Shown here: piece after piece, positions 12,101 to 22,000 of the stretch
Numbering within the stretch: the first letter of the stretch is position 1
Layout of the letters: every line of letters starts with the position of its first letter
Assembly (NCBI GenBank): GCA_918807975.1
Contig: OU964925.1
Coordinates: 3,572,798-3,636,797, forward strand
DNA: 64,000 nt
Reading direction: 5' to 3'
Source: Aplidium turbinatum
Lineage: Eukaryota > Chordata > Ascidiacea > Aplousobranchia > Polyclinidae
Program-made: the position numbers and the translations under genes
Notes under the pieces: generated by a model
Told to the model about the DNA's origin: nothing
The model's database searches: none
What the model saw: the letters and a program-made list of their open reading frames with translations, nothing else

Positions 12101-15100
12101 AGCCCTCTGCTCTGGCTCCCGTGACTTTAAACACTGCGAGCTTGGGCAATACAAAAAATTTTTGTTGTAACTTAATAACTGCTCTAGGCTATAGTTTAAA
12201 CTAGTTTTGTTGAAAATTATGACTTACAAATCCGTTTAGTATGTTTTTTTTTCACCAAGATTTAATGCTTTTATCTTGCTAAGGAAAAAACCATTTAGGA
12301 TTGTTAGGAATAATGGCGGCTCCTCACGGCTTACAATGCATGTATTGTATGCGGACAGATTCTGATTTGCCCGCCCGTCTGTGAAACGTTAAAGAGCATA
12401 TTGTTACGTGATTTACCGCACAATTAATGTTAGCATTATCTTATACCTGGCAGTGTCACAGTGCAGTTTGTAGTAGCCTGTAGTATTTTGTAAGCAGTTA
12501 AAAGTGTCAGATACCTACTCTTTGTTAAATATGTAAATCGCCATTAGTTATTAATCAGTAACTTTGGCAAATTTGCCAAGTTATTGCCAGTATACCAGCG
12601 TTATCTTTACTAGTAAGCCTAGTTTCCGTAGTCTAGAGCAGGAGCAAAATTCAGGAGCAAATATCGCATTAGCTGGTGAAATAAATGATTATTTGAAAAT
12701 GTATGTTTTTACCCAATACTGTGTTCGTAGGTAGCCTACTAAAAAGGATTGTGTTTAATAGTCAGGCTTTGTTTGTTGAAATTCTAGAATATTCGCATGT
12801 ACAAAGCAAAAATTGAAAGAAATTCTACATGAAGTGTAGGCTATAATTACCTTTGGTTTTAGTGGCCAACTCGACAGTTACATGTTATGGCTTCGAATAT
12901 GTCTTAATTTGAAGAAACTTGGGAACATTGGCTCTTTTAATGCTAAAGGTTGCCGACCTCTGCTTTAGGGAAAAAAAGCTATTGATTTGTTTTCTTAGTT
13001 TTATAATTATAAGATTCGATTATATTTCACTAACACTCAAAATACTGACAACAAACAAACAAGATGGCTGCTGGACGATGGCAAAAGGTCTAGTCTAAAT
13101 TCTAGAAGGTTGATTAGAGTTGCTTTCGGCAAAATCATTCGGCCACCCACGAGCACTTTTACTGCACGAGGCAAGGAACATTACAAGATTTACAAACACA
13201 GAATCTAGCTTGTCAAAATCCTCATCGGTTATGACAGACCATTGTCTGTCATGGGCATCACCGCAATACTGCATGATAGACCATGATAATACGACTGTAT
13301 AATTGCATCTTGATGGCCTGACGAAAAGTTGGCTCCAAGTCCTTCCATTGAGCTGATCAGGGGCGCCGGAACGATATTTGACTGGGGGGGCAAGATTACG
13401 AAAAAAGGGCATTTTTGTTTATTAAAAGGCCAAATTTTTTTCAAGTTTTAATATAAGATATAGCGATAATGCTAATCTATCAGCTCACTATGTATTGAGT
13501 AATGATAGCCTACAAGTGTCCGGTATACAAAGAAGGGCATCATGCTATGTTACAGTAGGCCTATAATGATGTAACCTACTGTCAAGCCTTAAAGCAGCCT
13601 GCGGCCATGGCTGCTAAGTAGTGCTTGAATGACCGCCGGTGCTACCTCCTCAATCGGCCAAGTTTGGCCGCCGGTCTCTTCTAGCCAACTATTTAATTTC
13701 GCAATAGAATGATCGTGGATTAACTGTCGAAAATATGTAGTATCAAAGAGTGACGCAAAAATAGGTCAGCGCGTCATAATCGCCACTGTTGCATTGTGCA
13801 GGAATATTTGTTATTGATGGAATATATCCATCTGCGATCACCAGCGCTGTAAGTTTTGTTTGTAATTCCCGACGTTTATTTTAACAAAGTCTTAATCCGA
13901 AGTGCTAATTTACGTCGGCTGGCAATATTGTCCTTTTTATGTCGATTCGATGTTGTCGGACATTGAATCGTTGTTAAAAAGGAGAACTAGGTTAGTTGAC
14001 ATCCCAGGGGAAAACATATTTTGCAAAATTATGCTTCTTTTAGGCTAGTAATGTCCTTCACATCATTGAAATACTTATTTTATTATCTTGCCGTCATCGT
14101 TAACACATGTCGAACGTTGTTTTTCGTTGCTAAAAAGAATTCTAGGGGAGTGGCGAACTTCTTTAAAATCAGCCACATTAGAGACACTCGTGCGAGTGTC
14201 GTTTACGGTTAGATGATCCCGCAGTACTGGTTTACAATCCCGATAAAGCAGTTATTGCGTGGTGCAACGATTCTATTGTAGGACGTCGCCCAGCCCCAGT
14301 CTTCAAAAATGCTAAGTGATAATTTTAGCATTGTTGCAAGTTTAATTCTATTTACTTGTGCTGTCGTTATTTTTATTTTAGCTTCCAAGGACGCAGATTT
14401 GGCCGCCGAGAAAAAGCTCCCGGTAGGCCACGATGGCTGCGGGAAAAAAACGAGTTTTAAGGCCTGAAACTGTGTTGCAGAATTTTGTGCCGTAAATATT
14501 ATTTTGAGGCAAAAATGAAAGATTATAATCAGGCTAAAAGCGAATAGCAGAAATTGTTATATTGTAAAATGTGCACTGTGCAGTAGCTTACATGACTTTA
14601 AAAGGGCACCATTGCCCCCCTGCCCCTCCATCTGCAGAATAATTAAGGGCAGGGGGGGCATCCGCCCCCCCCCTGCCCCCCCCCCACTTCCGGCGCCCCT
14701 GGAGCTGATCACAAACTTTCTGTCTCATACGAACGACGATGACGATAATTGAAGAAATGGACGCTTTGATATAGACTTGGATATTGGAACGAAATGAACG
14801 AAAACTGTTGAGAACGAAATGGAACGCAAACTATATTGAACCAAATGCCTCAAGAGCTTGTTGTTTTTGTTTGGATATTCTTAGTGAAGACGCTTATATA
14901 ATATATGAAACCCACGTGACGTTTGAATTTCCACTAAGCCACCACAGAAAACTCCATTAGAAACACACGATCTGTTTTTGTAAGTTTGGCACGCGCACTC
15001 CTTTCAATAAGTATTTTGTAATTACGTCAGGTGATTTCAAGCGATGGGAGCTGCCACCTCGCGTCAAACTTGGTCCGGAGCAAACCTACGTGAAACCTGA

Positions 15101-16561
15101 TATTAAGATGGAATCAACATCTACGTTTCAGCAAGTGAGATGATTTAAATGACCTTGCTTTGCAATGCATTTTCAGTGACATCCGCCGCGTTTGTTAATG
15201 CTACAAAAGCTTCTGCATTCCTTACTTTTGCATTGAATTTGACGTTTCAAGTTTTTCTATCAGCTCTGACATCCCCTCACGTATTGCGCATGACACTGTT
15301 ACAATGAGATTGTTTTTCTGTTTGTAGGACTTCGTGCATCGTTTTGCTTTACCGCGAGAATCGACTCGACCAGCCAACGTAGCTTTCCATTCAGAGGCCC
15401 CTTTAGATGGAACCACGATGCATAATTCGAGTTACGTGCGCCATCCACTGGAGAAGAAAATTCATCAGCGGGAAAAAAAACGCTACGTTCCCCCAACTAT
15501 ACCCATGGACGGGACGACAACATTCCAACTGGACTTCACTAGTAAGAAAGCCATACCAGCCGAGAGTATGAAGCCGGTGCAAACAACCTTGGCCTCCAAG
15601 GAACCTCTTTCGAAGTCGTCGGAGTTTCGTGACAGATTTGTCGCGTGGCCGGTTTCTCGGCCGCAGCGACGACAATCAATCAAATACCTTGGGCCGCAGG
15701 GGACTATGGAGTTACAAACTACTCACAGAGTTGACTTTCAAGGCCTGAATGCCCGGCCAGCCACTCCGAAAAAGCCGGTTGTGCACCGTCCACAAACCCT
15801 CCCATTTTCCGGGACAACAAACTACAGAAATGATTTCAAGAAGTGGGACATTAACAAAACCTTAGCAAAGCGGCGGAAAGAATCCTTTCACAGTGGAGGT
15901 ACGTAGCATCAAACAATGAGCTTAGTTTTATGCAAACAATTAGAAACCGCAATAAGATATTCTAATAGTCTTTCGGAATGGTTTTTAAGTTTCATAAATA
16001 AGAACTCTAAATTTTGTGACTAGCTTTTCTGCAACATATCGAAATTTCAAACCACGTGGAAAAAATTGAAATTAAAATGAAGTAAAAAAAAAAGCTTTAA
16101 ATCAAAAACCTCCTCTAGCTTAGAACATGGTTTCTGGTTGTTGTCAGTATTTGAACAATTCTCAATTTCCAAAGTGTGACGTAACTTTTAGAATTAGCTC
16201 TTGAATTCCTCTAACGTTTACAGTTTTACATTCACACCATCGCTAACTGATTTATTCCCCTTGTACAGGAGCCTTCGAAGGGCAGTCCACCACTCGCCAA
16301 CACTATATCCCCTACCAGGGTGTCCGGCCGGCCCAGTCGTTTAAACCGGACGGGAAGGCCTACCAAAGTGATGCCATCCTTGATGACGCAACCATCTACA
16401 GGATCAGCTACGTACCTAAGTCCATGCGTGGGGTAGAGCGCTATCCGACTCCTGATTGGATGAAAACTAAGGAAACGATGTTGAAACGGCTAAATGCGTT
16501 GCCACGAAATGGTGCCAGGTGCTTCACTCCGAAGGCCACACCAATAAATGTGGCCGCTTAA
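3198..16561 (+). CDS. SAXO: Stabilizer of axonemal microtubules (SAXO/FAM154) family protein, 6 exons
   Basis: Coding exons by splice sites and phase: 3198-3214, 5504-5674, 10955-11160, 15031-15134, 15328-15898, 16269-16561 (stop TAA). They total 1362 nt and 453 residues, close to human SAXO1. All introns are GT-AG and every join keeps frame. From about residue 25 to 425 the protein is a chain of roughly a dozen ~30-residue Mn-type modules of the SAXO/MAP6-related family, such as IPMDGTTTFQLDF, LPFSGTTNYRNDF and MLPTESFKP. It has no membrane segment or signal peptide. Known family role: binding and stabilising microtubules of cilia, flagella and centrioles. The Cys-rich N-terminus of vertebrate SAXO1/2 (CICELCSCGRHHC type) is not seen; the predicted start is MKLQKWWQRPKNSG. 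The small first exon (ATG plus five codons, donor GTGAGT) is the least certain part. The introns are full of transposons. The downstream neighbour is SHC, convergent. Confidence 0.88.
3553..4656 (-). mobile_element. Tc1/mariner pogo-like (CENP-B/jerky-type) transposon remnant in SAXO intron 1
   Basis: The ends are GGGGAAAGGTGTGTA and CTTTCCCCC with imperfect inverted similarity, each flanked by TA (3551-3552 and 4657-4658), the pogo/mariner target duplication. On the minus strand, around 3790-4130, translation gives LRKLAYDIASANNI and LAEKDWLKGFLNRHPE. These are hallmark segments of the CENP-B-type DNA-binding domain of pogo/Tigger-like transposases. No DDE catalytic domain remains. Motifs resembling TTGGACCA recur several times inside. 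A LINE 3' tail is inserted near 4252-4353. Confidence 0.75.
4252..4353 (+). mobile_element. LINE 3' end with TTGAA-repeat tail
   Basis: The stretch CCTTTTCCTTTTGTTGG through GAAAAATAAATTGAATTGAA is nearly identical to 51289-51385, the 3' end of the longer LINE fragment at 49.9-51.4 kb. Both end in a short tandem TTGAA microsatellite, as many LINE families do. This copy is a severely 5'-truncated insertion inside the pogo-like element. Confidence 0.75.
5791..5998. repeat. 208-bp near-perfect palindrome (hairpin, likely MITE)
   Basis: The left arm starts AGACAGATAAAACCAAGC and the right arm ends GCTTGGTTTTATCTGTCT. Arms of about 100 bp match with only a few small differences around a loop of a few bases near 5894. 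It lies in SAXO intron 2, about 115 bp after exon 2. No coding potential or clear target duplication was found. It is either a foldback MITE or an inverted duplication. Confidence 0.85.
5999..7038. other. SAXO intron 2 with diverged repeat pieces
   Basis: A lone hAT-like end, CAGTGGCGGCTCGTG, lies near 6298 without a recognisable partner. Bases about 6840-6935 resemble, in inverse orientation, about 51790-51880, sharing the GGGGAG-CTCCCCAGACCCC pattern, so both come from one repeat family. No host exon was found here. Confidence 0.45.
8738..9294. other. Segment bounded by 28-bp direct repeats inside the piggyBac-like element
   Basis: Bases 8710-8737 and 9295-9322 are the same 28-bp word (begins AGCCGAGTGGC, ends GAAGCATA). 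The segment between them starts near 8741 with CAGTGGTGGGCACTAG, a hAT-like end, followed by repeated AGTTACAGTTACTT words. No matching right terminus is seen. The duplicated word belongs to the transposase remnant. 28 bp is too long for a hAT target duplication, so a local duplication or an unusual insertion is possible. Confidence 0.5.
9235..9480 (+). pseudogene. piggyBac transposase remnant
   Basis: The open frame at 9235-9438 contains AGTIKATRKGIPTEI, matching the piggyBac transposase signature that usually reads like GTVRANRKGLPKEL. This part follows the catalytic core in the family (DDE_Tnp_1_7). Flanking coding sequence is broken; no catalytic aspartates or C-terminal Cys-rich domain could be read with confidence. 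Confidence 0.6.
11161..12055. other. SAXO intron 3, 5' part
   Basis: It begins with the donor GTAAGC after exon 3. It is AT-rich with no exon, recognised repeat or RNA gene. Confidence 0.5.
12056..12962. mobile_element. hAT MITE in SAXO intron 3
   Basis: Perfect terminal inverted repeats CAGAGGTCGGCAACC and GGTTGCCGACCTCTG are flanked by a perfect 8-bp duplication, CTTTAGGG at 12048-12055 and 12963-12970. At 907 bp with no transposase coding, it is a non-autonomous element. The subterminal GGCTCCGGAGCC and GCGGCTCTTT words are typical of this widespread hAT end type. Confidence 0.93.
13358..14701. mobile_element. hAT element, non-autonomous, in SAXO intron 3
   Basis: The ends are CAGGGGCGCCGGAA and TTCCGGCGCCCCTG, flanked by the perfect 8-bp duplication GAGCTGAT at 13350-13357 and 14702-14709. 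C-rich runs lie just inside the right end. No transposase was recognised in the 1344 bp. The intact duplication suggests a fairly recent insertion. Confidence 0.93.
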
Positions 16562-16606
16562 TGTTTAAATTGATTGATTTTTGAGTGAGCTTGCTTAAAA
16601 TTGGAC

Positions 16607-16612
16607 AATAAA
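16607..16612 (+). terminator. SAXO polyadenylation signal
   Basis: The canonical AATAAA lies 46 bases after the SAXO stop codon, implying a very short 3' UTR. Confidence 0.7.
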
Positions 16613-17904
16613 ACCAAAGAAAGAGAAGCTCCTGCTGGTTTTGTCCTCGAGTCCAGTCATCATCGGACACTTTTGTGACTGGTTTTGTTTGACAAAGATT
16701 TTCGTCTGTATGACGTCATCAGTTTTTAAACGTTTATAATATTAAAAAAAATTCCCGATTAATTAAACCAATAACCCACAATTGTAAATAGATGTCTTCA
16801 AGGGGACATTGCTGAGCCATGCAGCAATTCAAGAAGTGTAAGATGGAAACACGTAAGATTTACGCCATTTTTAAACAGCAGCGGTTATATAGCGGATAAG
16901 CTGGAGTAGACTACGGGCCAGTGTTTCTCACACTTTGTTTTTATTTCTCTATCCGTTTTTTCTATTCGGATGGAAATATTATATTGCCTCCACTTAAATA
17001 AAGCTAACAATCGCACAAAAACTGTATTCCGCAAAGAATACATATGCACTGAATGCAGTTATCACTTATGTGTAATAAGCCTCCCATATCTGCAGACAGC
17101 GCACACCGTTTCGGCCTTCCAGCCTCCTCAGTGCAGTAGGTACACTGGGTATGGCTACGGAGATATAGACCTCCGTGTGACGTTTTCCCATTTGTGAAAC
17201 CCAAGCTCCAAAAAATAGTACTACCGCCAACCTTGCCAAAGTGCTCAAACTGCAAGCAGCGAGCTTTGCGCAATGCACAGCAAGGTGCCTCCAGTAAAGT
17301 GCTCAATCGGCAAAAGCCAAGAGCGTCCATAACGCCTACCATATGTGTCATAAAACTTTTGTAGTTAATAAAAGTATCGCGTTTTGCTAAGTATATTATG
17401 TTGGTGTAGGCTATATGTTGGTCTGAGGTGTGCAAACTTGCAGCACTGTTAACTGGTCCAAATACACATAACCAGCTTGGCCTGCGAACCGCAAACCGTT
17501 AGTTGGTTGGTTTTGAATCTTTATCCTCGGACTGATAAAGCCTTGATTGGTTATTCCTGGTTGTTTCGCATACTTGTAAAGACTTTTGACGCAGGCCAGT
17601 TACCGAGATTGGCAGAGTGAAGTTTTCTAATTGTTGAAATGTTGTTGCCGAGGAATTATTCCATTCACTAGGTGCCGCTGAATGGAGAGCAGTCCTGAAA
17701 TGCGTTTCTTAGCGCAGTAGCGCACACCCCAAGACTCGAACCAGCGCCGCGTGATCTTGAGCCGGGCACGTAAGCACTGAGATAACGGGGCGGACGGTTT
17801 TATTGAAAATGTCATCGAAGAAATACTATGCTGGCATTTTTTAGACTTTTTTGTGACCAGGTGGCTTTTTTTGTTGAAGATAGGTTGGCAACCTTGGCTT
17901 AACA
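16613..17904. other. Convergent intergenic DNA with unidentified open frame and tRNA-like piece
   Basis: A 143-codon minus-strand open frame (17004-17435) shows no family I recognise and has unusually many Cys; it may belong to a decayed LINE 3' region. On the minus strand around 17700-17800 the words TATCTCAGTGCTTACG and GCTGGTTCGAGTC resemble the A and B boxes of a tRNA-derived SINE. No host exon was found. Confidence 0.4.
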
Positions 17905-18350
17905 TGCGTGAACTGAATGACGAATCAATTCAATGGCTGCTCGACACCTGCCCAAACATCTAGACCGCGTCGCCGCCACTGCCCAAGGCAGGCGCGAATC
18001 TAAGAGTTTTTTTCGGGGGGGGGGGGGCAGAAAATTTGAAAATCAATTAAAAAGAAAGAAAAAGCTAAACAGATATGAACAATGATACTACGACATGTAC
18101 GATATGCTAGAAAATAGACATTAAAACAACCATTTTCATCAATTGTGATGCCGAAGGACTAATATCAGCTGTTTAGAAGCATATCAAACCATTTGATGCA
18201 GAAACATACAATTTTTCACAAAATTTCGGGGGGGGGGGAGCCCGCCCCCCCCCCATAAATCCGCACCTGGCCCAAGGGTAGTAAAAGGCAGAGCCCTCGA
18301 TCCCTGGAGTGGCGAAGAAGGTTCAAAGTTCAAACGAGGAAGAAGCATGC
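17905..18350 (+). mobile_element. LINE 3' end, same family as 58.5-59.5 kb, split by a hAT
   Basis: The start reads as the end of an ORF (LNDESIQWLLDTCPNI then stop), matching the copy ending near 59190. The 3' UTR ends in CGAAGAAGG-type sequence that matches about 59430-59520. It is strongly 5'-truncated and interrupted by the hAT at 17989-18269. Confidence 0.7.
17989..18269. mobile_element. Short hAT MITE inserted in a LINE 3' UTR
   Basis: The ends are CAGGCGCGAATC and, inverted, CAGGTGCGGATT, with a perfect 8-bp duplication GCCCAAGG at 17981-17988 and 18270-18277. Long G and C runs lie just inside each end. At 281 bp it is non-coding. Confidence 0.92.
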
Positions 18351-18518
18351 GTTGATAATACAATTTGCCTATTCGCCGTTCTTTTACCACACTGCGGCGT
18401 AAATGCGACCAAGGCACGCGGATTTAAAATTGCATGCAAAACAAAAATCCCTATCTGGGGATATTTTCGTCATGAAAATTGTAAGTTATTACTGACACTA
18501 GGAACGTGTTTCTCAGAC

Positions 18519-19162
18519 CAGAGGTGACGAACCTGCGGCCCGTCAAAGAATTATGTGCGGCCCGCAAAACAGTTTGACAATCGCTCAAGCATTAAAGACA
18601 AAAGACATCTCAAAGCTGTTTTATGCCTTCACTGGTACTCCTTTCCTTTGCTATTTTCTTGCCCTAAACATTAACTTTCAAGGTTTAAAGTTAGAAAATA
18701 GGAAAGCTATGAGATAAAGTTGTGAAAACACTATTCACCAACATCACCTTGTATTTTTGGTCGATTTTTTACTGTTGTATGTTTCGATTCTGCGTAGGAT
18801 AATTTCAACTGTGTTGGTTTTATTACTTTCATCTGCCGTTTGTTACTTTTTATGAATAATATCTTGAGTCGCTTCTAAAAGATTTCATGGTATTCAATTC
18901 AATTTGTTTTTCTTTGCCGGAAAACAACAGCAATGATAAAGTTACCCACAGTTTACAGGAATAAAACCAACAAAAGGAAACGGCGGCAAAACCAAAGAAG
19001 TTTAAAACGTACATGCGATGCAAATTTAAAGGATACCGTACGTCGATGGAAGTAAATTTATGCACGGCCACCACCAGGTTACGATTAAAAAGTTGTGTGG
19101 CCCGATAACTCATGTGTTTTTGACAAAGTGGCCCGCGACCGAAAAAAAGTTCGTCACCCCTG
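18519..19162. mobile_element. hAT MITE
   Basis: The ends are CAGAGGTGACGAACCTGCGG and, inverted, CAGGGGTGACGAACTTTTTT, with internal GGCCCG words. The flanks TCTCAGAC and GTTTAGAC match at only 5 of 8 positions, so the insertion is older than its neighbours. No transposase was recognised. Confidence 0.8.
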
Positions 19163-19287
19163 GTTTAGACAATGAATTTTTAGACTTCCAGTATTAGGCT
19201 ATCGATAAAAATCAGCTAAAGATGGTATAAGCTAAGTAAAAAATTTTAAATGTAGCAAAAGCAACCAGAAACAGAAAAACGTCGTCG

Positions 19288-19392
19288 GCTGCAGCGCGGG
19301 TTAGGTGTATGCTGGAAGGGCATAGGCCACAGCCTACACCGCTGCATAACGCTTCAAGTCCGCTTTCCTGCAATGCAGGATAAAGATATGAA
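19288..19392 (+). mobile_element. SINE 3' fragment (tRNA-derived family, copy 3)
   Basis: It matches the 3' half of the SINE copies at 35805-36096 and 49465-49736, including AAGTCCGCTTTCC and TGCAATGCAGGATAAAGAT. The tRNA-like head is missing. Confidence 0.75.
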
Positions 19393-19568
19393 ATCAAGAC
19401 ATTGGTTTCATGATGTGTTCCAACTTCCCAACCTCATATTTCGCAAAACAGCTGAAGCAATTATCAGCTAAGTAAAGCTCAGATTGCAAGAAAAGCTATT
19501 AAACCTATGGCAAAATTTTCCAGGGAAGCATGCCCCCAGACCCCCTACAATGGCTATGGCCCTTCCTC

Positions 19569-19713
19569 CAGTGGCGTAGCTAAGGGGCGGCACTTTCAGA
19601 CTACAATTTTTGATTTTAATCTGATAAAAAAACGTATTTCATTTTCACATGCTTTTTCTTGAAGGAGCGGCAAAATCTGAATCCGCCCCGGGCGGCACAT
19701 AGCTACGCCACTG
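19569..19713. mobile_element. Short hAT MITE
   Basis: The 145-bp element has ends CAGTGGCGTAGCTA and TAGCTACGCCACTG, flanked by CCTTCCTC (19561-19568) and CCTCCCTC (19714-19721), matching at 7 of 8. The surrounding sequence (about 19510-19760, ending in CACACCACTGG) looks like a second, older hAT-type repeat. Confidence 0.88.
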
Positions 19714-20017
19714 CCTCCCTCCATAGCATGCCTGTGACAATCAACCAGGACACACCACTGGATAGTAGGCTAAGTATAAAAGATACATTTTAGCTCATGG
19801 CTGCCATTACGACTACGCAATTACATGCTCAGTTTTTGAACAGCACATGTTTTCTGTGCTCTTGGTTAGATCAATGAGACGTGATTGAAAAAAAGTTAGG
19901 CTAGTCTACATGTTTTTCGGAGTTATGGGGTTGTTGTTAATATTTACCACAGGGTCACGTAACCCCATAGATCCGCTACTGTGCATGGGTTGCGAATATA
20001 CATGGTTGAACACTCCC

Positions 20018-20090
20018 TGTGGTTAGTGGTTAAGCGCCTACCACAGACTGAAAATAATAAATCGATTCCAGATGGACGCATAACAAAGTT
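20018..20090 (+). repeat. Possible tRNA-derived SINE head
   Basis: GTGGTTAGTGGTTAAGCGCC resembles a pol III A box and AATCGATTCCAG a weak B box about 50 bases on. No cloverleaf can be closed, so this is not a functional tRNA. Confidence 0.35.
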
Positions 20091-21253
20091 GATCCAAAGC
20101 GCTCAGTGCCAGGACTCTAATTACTTTGAAGTTCCAATCGAAAACAAAGAGCAGCACATTCGAGTGTATTTGTACAAACAACGAAAGCGGCAACAAGCGA
20201 TAAGCATCTTGAGCAAACGAATAGTATATGACGTCATCGTCCAACCAACCAGTTAATGCTGCAATGACGTGAAGAAATGATGTCACGCAACATAGACGGT
20301 GACGTCCTGCCCTCTCGTCAGATAACGGTTGTGCATTGGCTGATAATTTCTATGACGCATTTCGAAATGAAACGTTTTAAACCTCAGCAATAATATTTCG
20401 GCCATATTGATGGGGAGATGTAGAATTACAGATAGTGTGATTTGAGTAGTGCCAAAGTGATAGAACAGTTGATCTACAATTCTACACTAAATGCTGTTAT
20501 TTTTAAATAAAAACATAATTTTTGCTGCTATGACAACGGCAGATAAGCGATCACGCTTCTCAGTGTACTGTTATTTACATGACGTAAAGAGACGTTGGTT
20601 CAACGCAAATTATCAACATATCAACGTAGTTCGTACAGGACGCGATACAAGGAGGGAACAAGGCGATCGATGCGCGGCCATCAAGTATCGATTGTTCTCG
20701 ATCCTTGTACGTCATGAGGTGTGACAGACAACGAAATAAATTTCCAGGTGAGACCGGGATGGCAGGAGGGAAGGAAAGCAAGTCAGCAATAAGAAAAGAA
20801 AGGAACTAGTGCAAGGAACTAGTGCAAGTTAAAGGTTAAAAGCACGATAAAAACGATAATATACAAAAAGCTGACAGCACATACCAACGTCGTGGAAGGT
20901 TGAAACGATCAAATTCTCAACACAACACAAGAATATAATAACTTGCTTCCCCGAAGGATGCGTGGCCTCCGAAGCATTGCTGGTTAGGGGCATCCCCTCC
21001 TAGGGGAATACTTTGCTTGTTACGAAGGAGCCCAGCCAACAACAAACCAAGCAGCAATGGCGCTGAGAAGCAACACAGGTAAAGCACACATCCTGGTCCC
21101 AGTAGCATCGCTGCAACGCTATTTAAAGATTCTTTAAGCACAGCTGACGGACGGGGTAAGTTGGTACACTAAATCATGACTAGTACAAACAAAACATCAC
21201 TCATTATCAGCACATAATAGGCTTACAACGAGAAGGCTAACAATTAGTGACAT
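20091..21253. other. Intergenic DNA, nothing recognised
   Basis: Unique-looking AT-rich DNA between the convergent SAXO and SHC genes. The open frames are short and show no family features. Confidence 0.4.
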
Positions 21254-22000
21254 TTTATTCTAAAATAAATCAATTCTTTGGCAAAATAATGTTTCAAACA
21301 AGGGAGGGGATTTTTCAAATATGTGCCCCATTTCTTGTTTCCATTGCCCCTTATATAATGACAGGCGTGGCAATTTTTGCAAATTCAACACCGAAACAAG
21401 ATGGTTTTTGCATGTCTCCCAAAGGGTCACATATTTGAACAGCCCCAAAACATGACACGACTCTTTCAACGAACACGAGCAACTACAAGTTGCAAAAAAG
21501 ATGCGAATAATAATCCATAAATTGTCATCTTTGTATTGATTATGCTGTACTCTGCTTCGTGCTGACGTCATCGCAGTGCACCAAGACGCCGATGACGTCA
21601 GCAGACATGTCGTGATGAACTTAGATACAAAGCAAACAAGATTTTGAAAAAGTGATTATTTCAACGCAATGCAAAGAGGGTCTATCCCAGGATATCGCAA
21701 ACCTCTGTCAGTGGTGCATGCGCGTGACTGGCGGCGAACCAAACGAACAGGGTTGTTATGGTAACACCAGCCAGGCCTCTGATGACGCGGATTGGTTGTC
21801 ATGTCCATCACAACTTTCAATGAAGAAAAGTTGTCGCAAGTTTTGTGCAGGCAACGTTCACATGATATACGACGATGCACAATAAACGTAATAATAACAA
21901 ATTAGAAGCGAGATTCCACCAGGAGAGAATCACGCAGTAAGTCACTCAGATAATCTCATGCAGGGTACTATGGCCAGTGTTGCCATTTGGAAATGAAGCT
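21254..22000 (-). other. Probable SHC 3' UTR with polyadenylation signal
   Basis: On the minus strand an AATAAA lies at 21259-21254, about 740 bases after the SHC stop codon. The stretch between has no other recognised feature and is therefore the likely 3' UTR. Its extent is an inference. Confidence 0.4.

Noticed and set aside
20018-20090. Functional tRNA gene
   Set aside because: A and B box-like words exist but no acceptor or anticodon stem can be formed; at best a SINE head.
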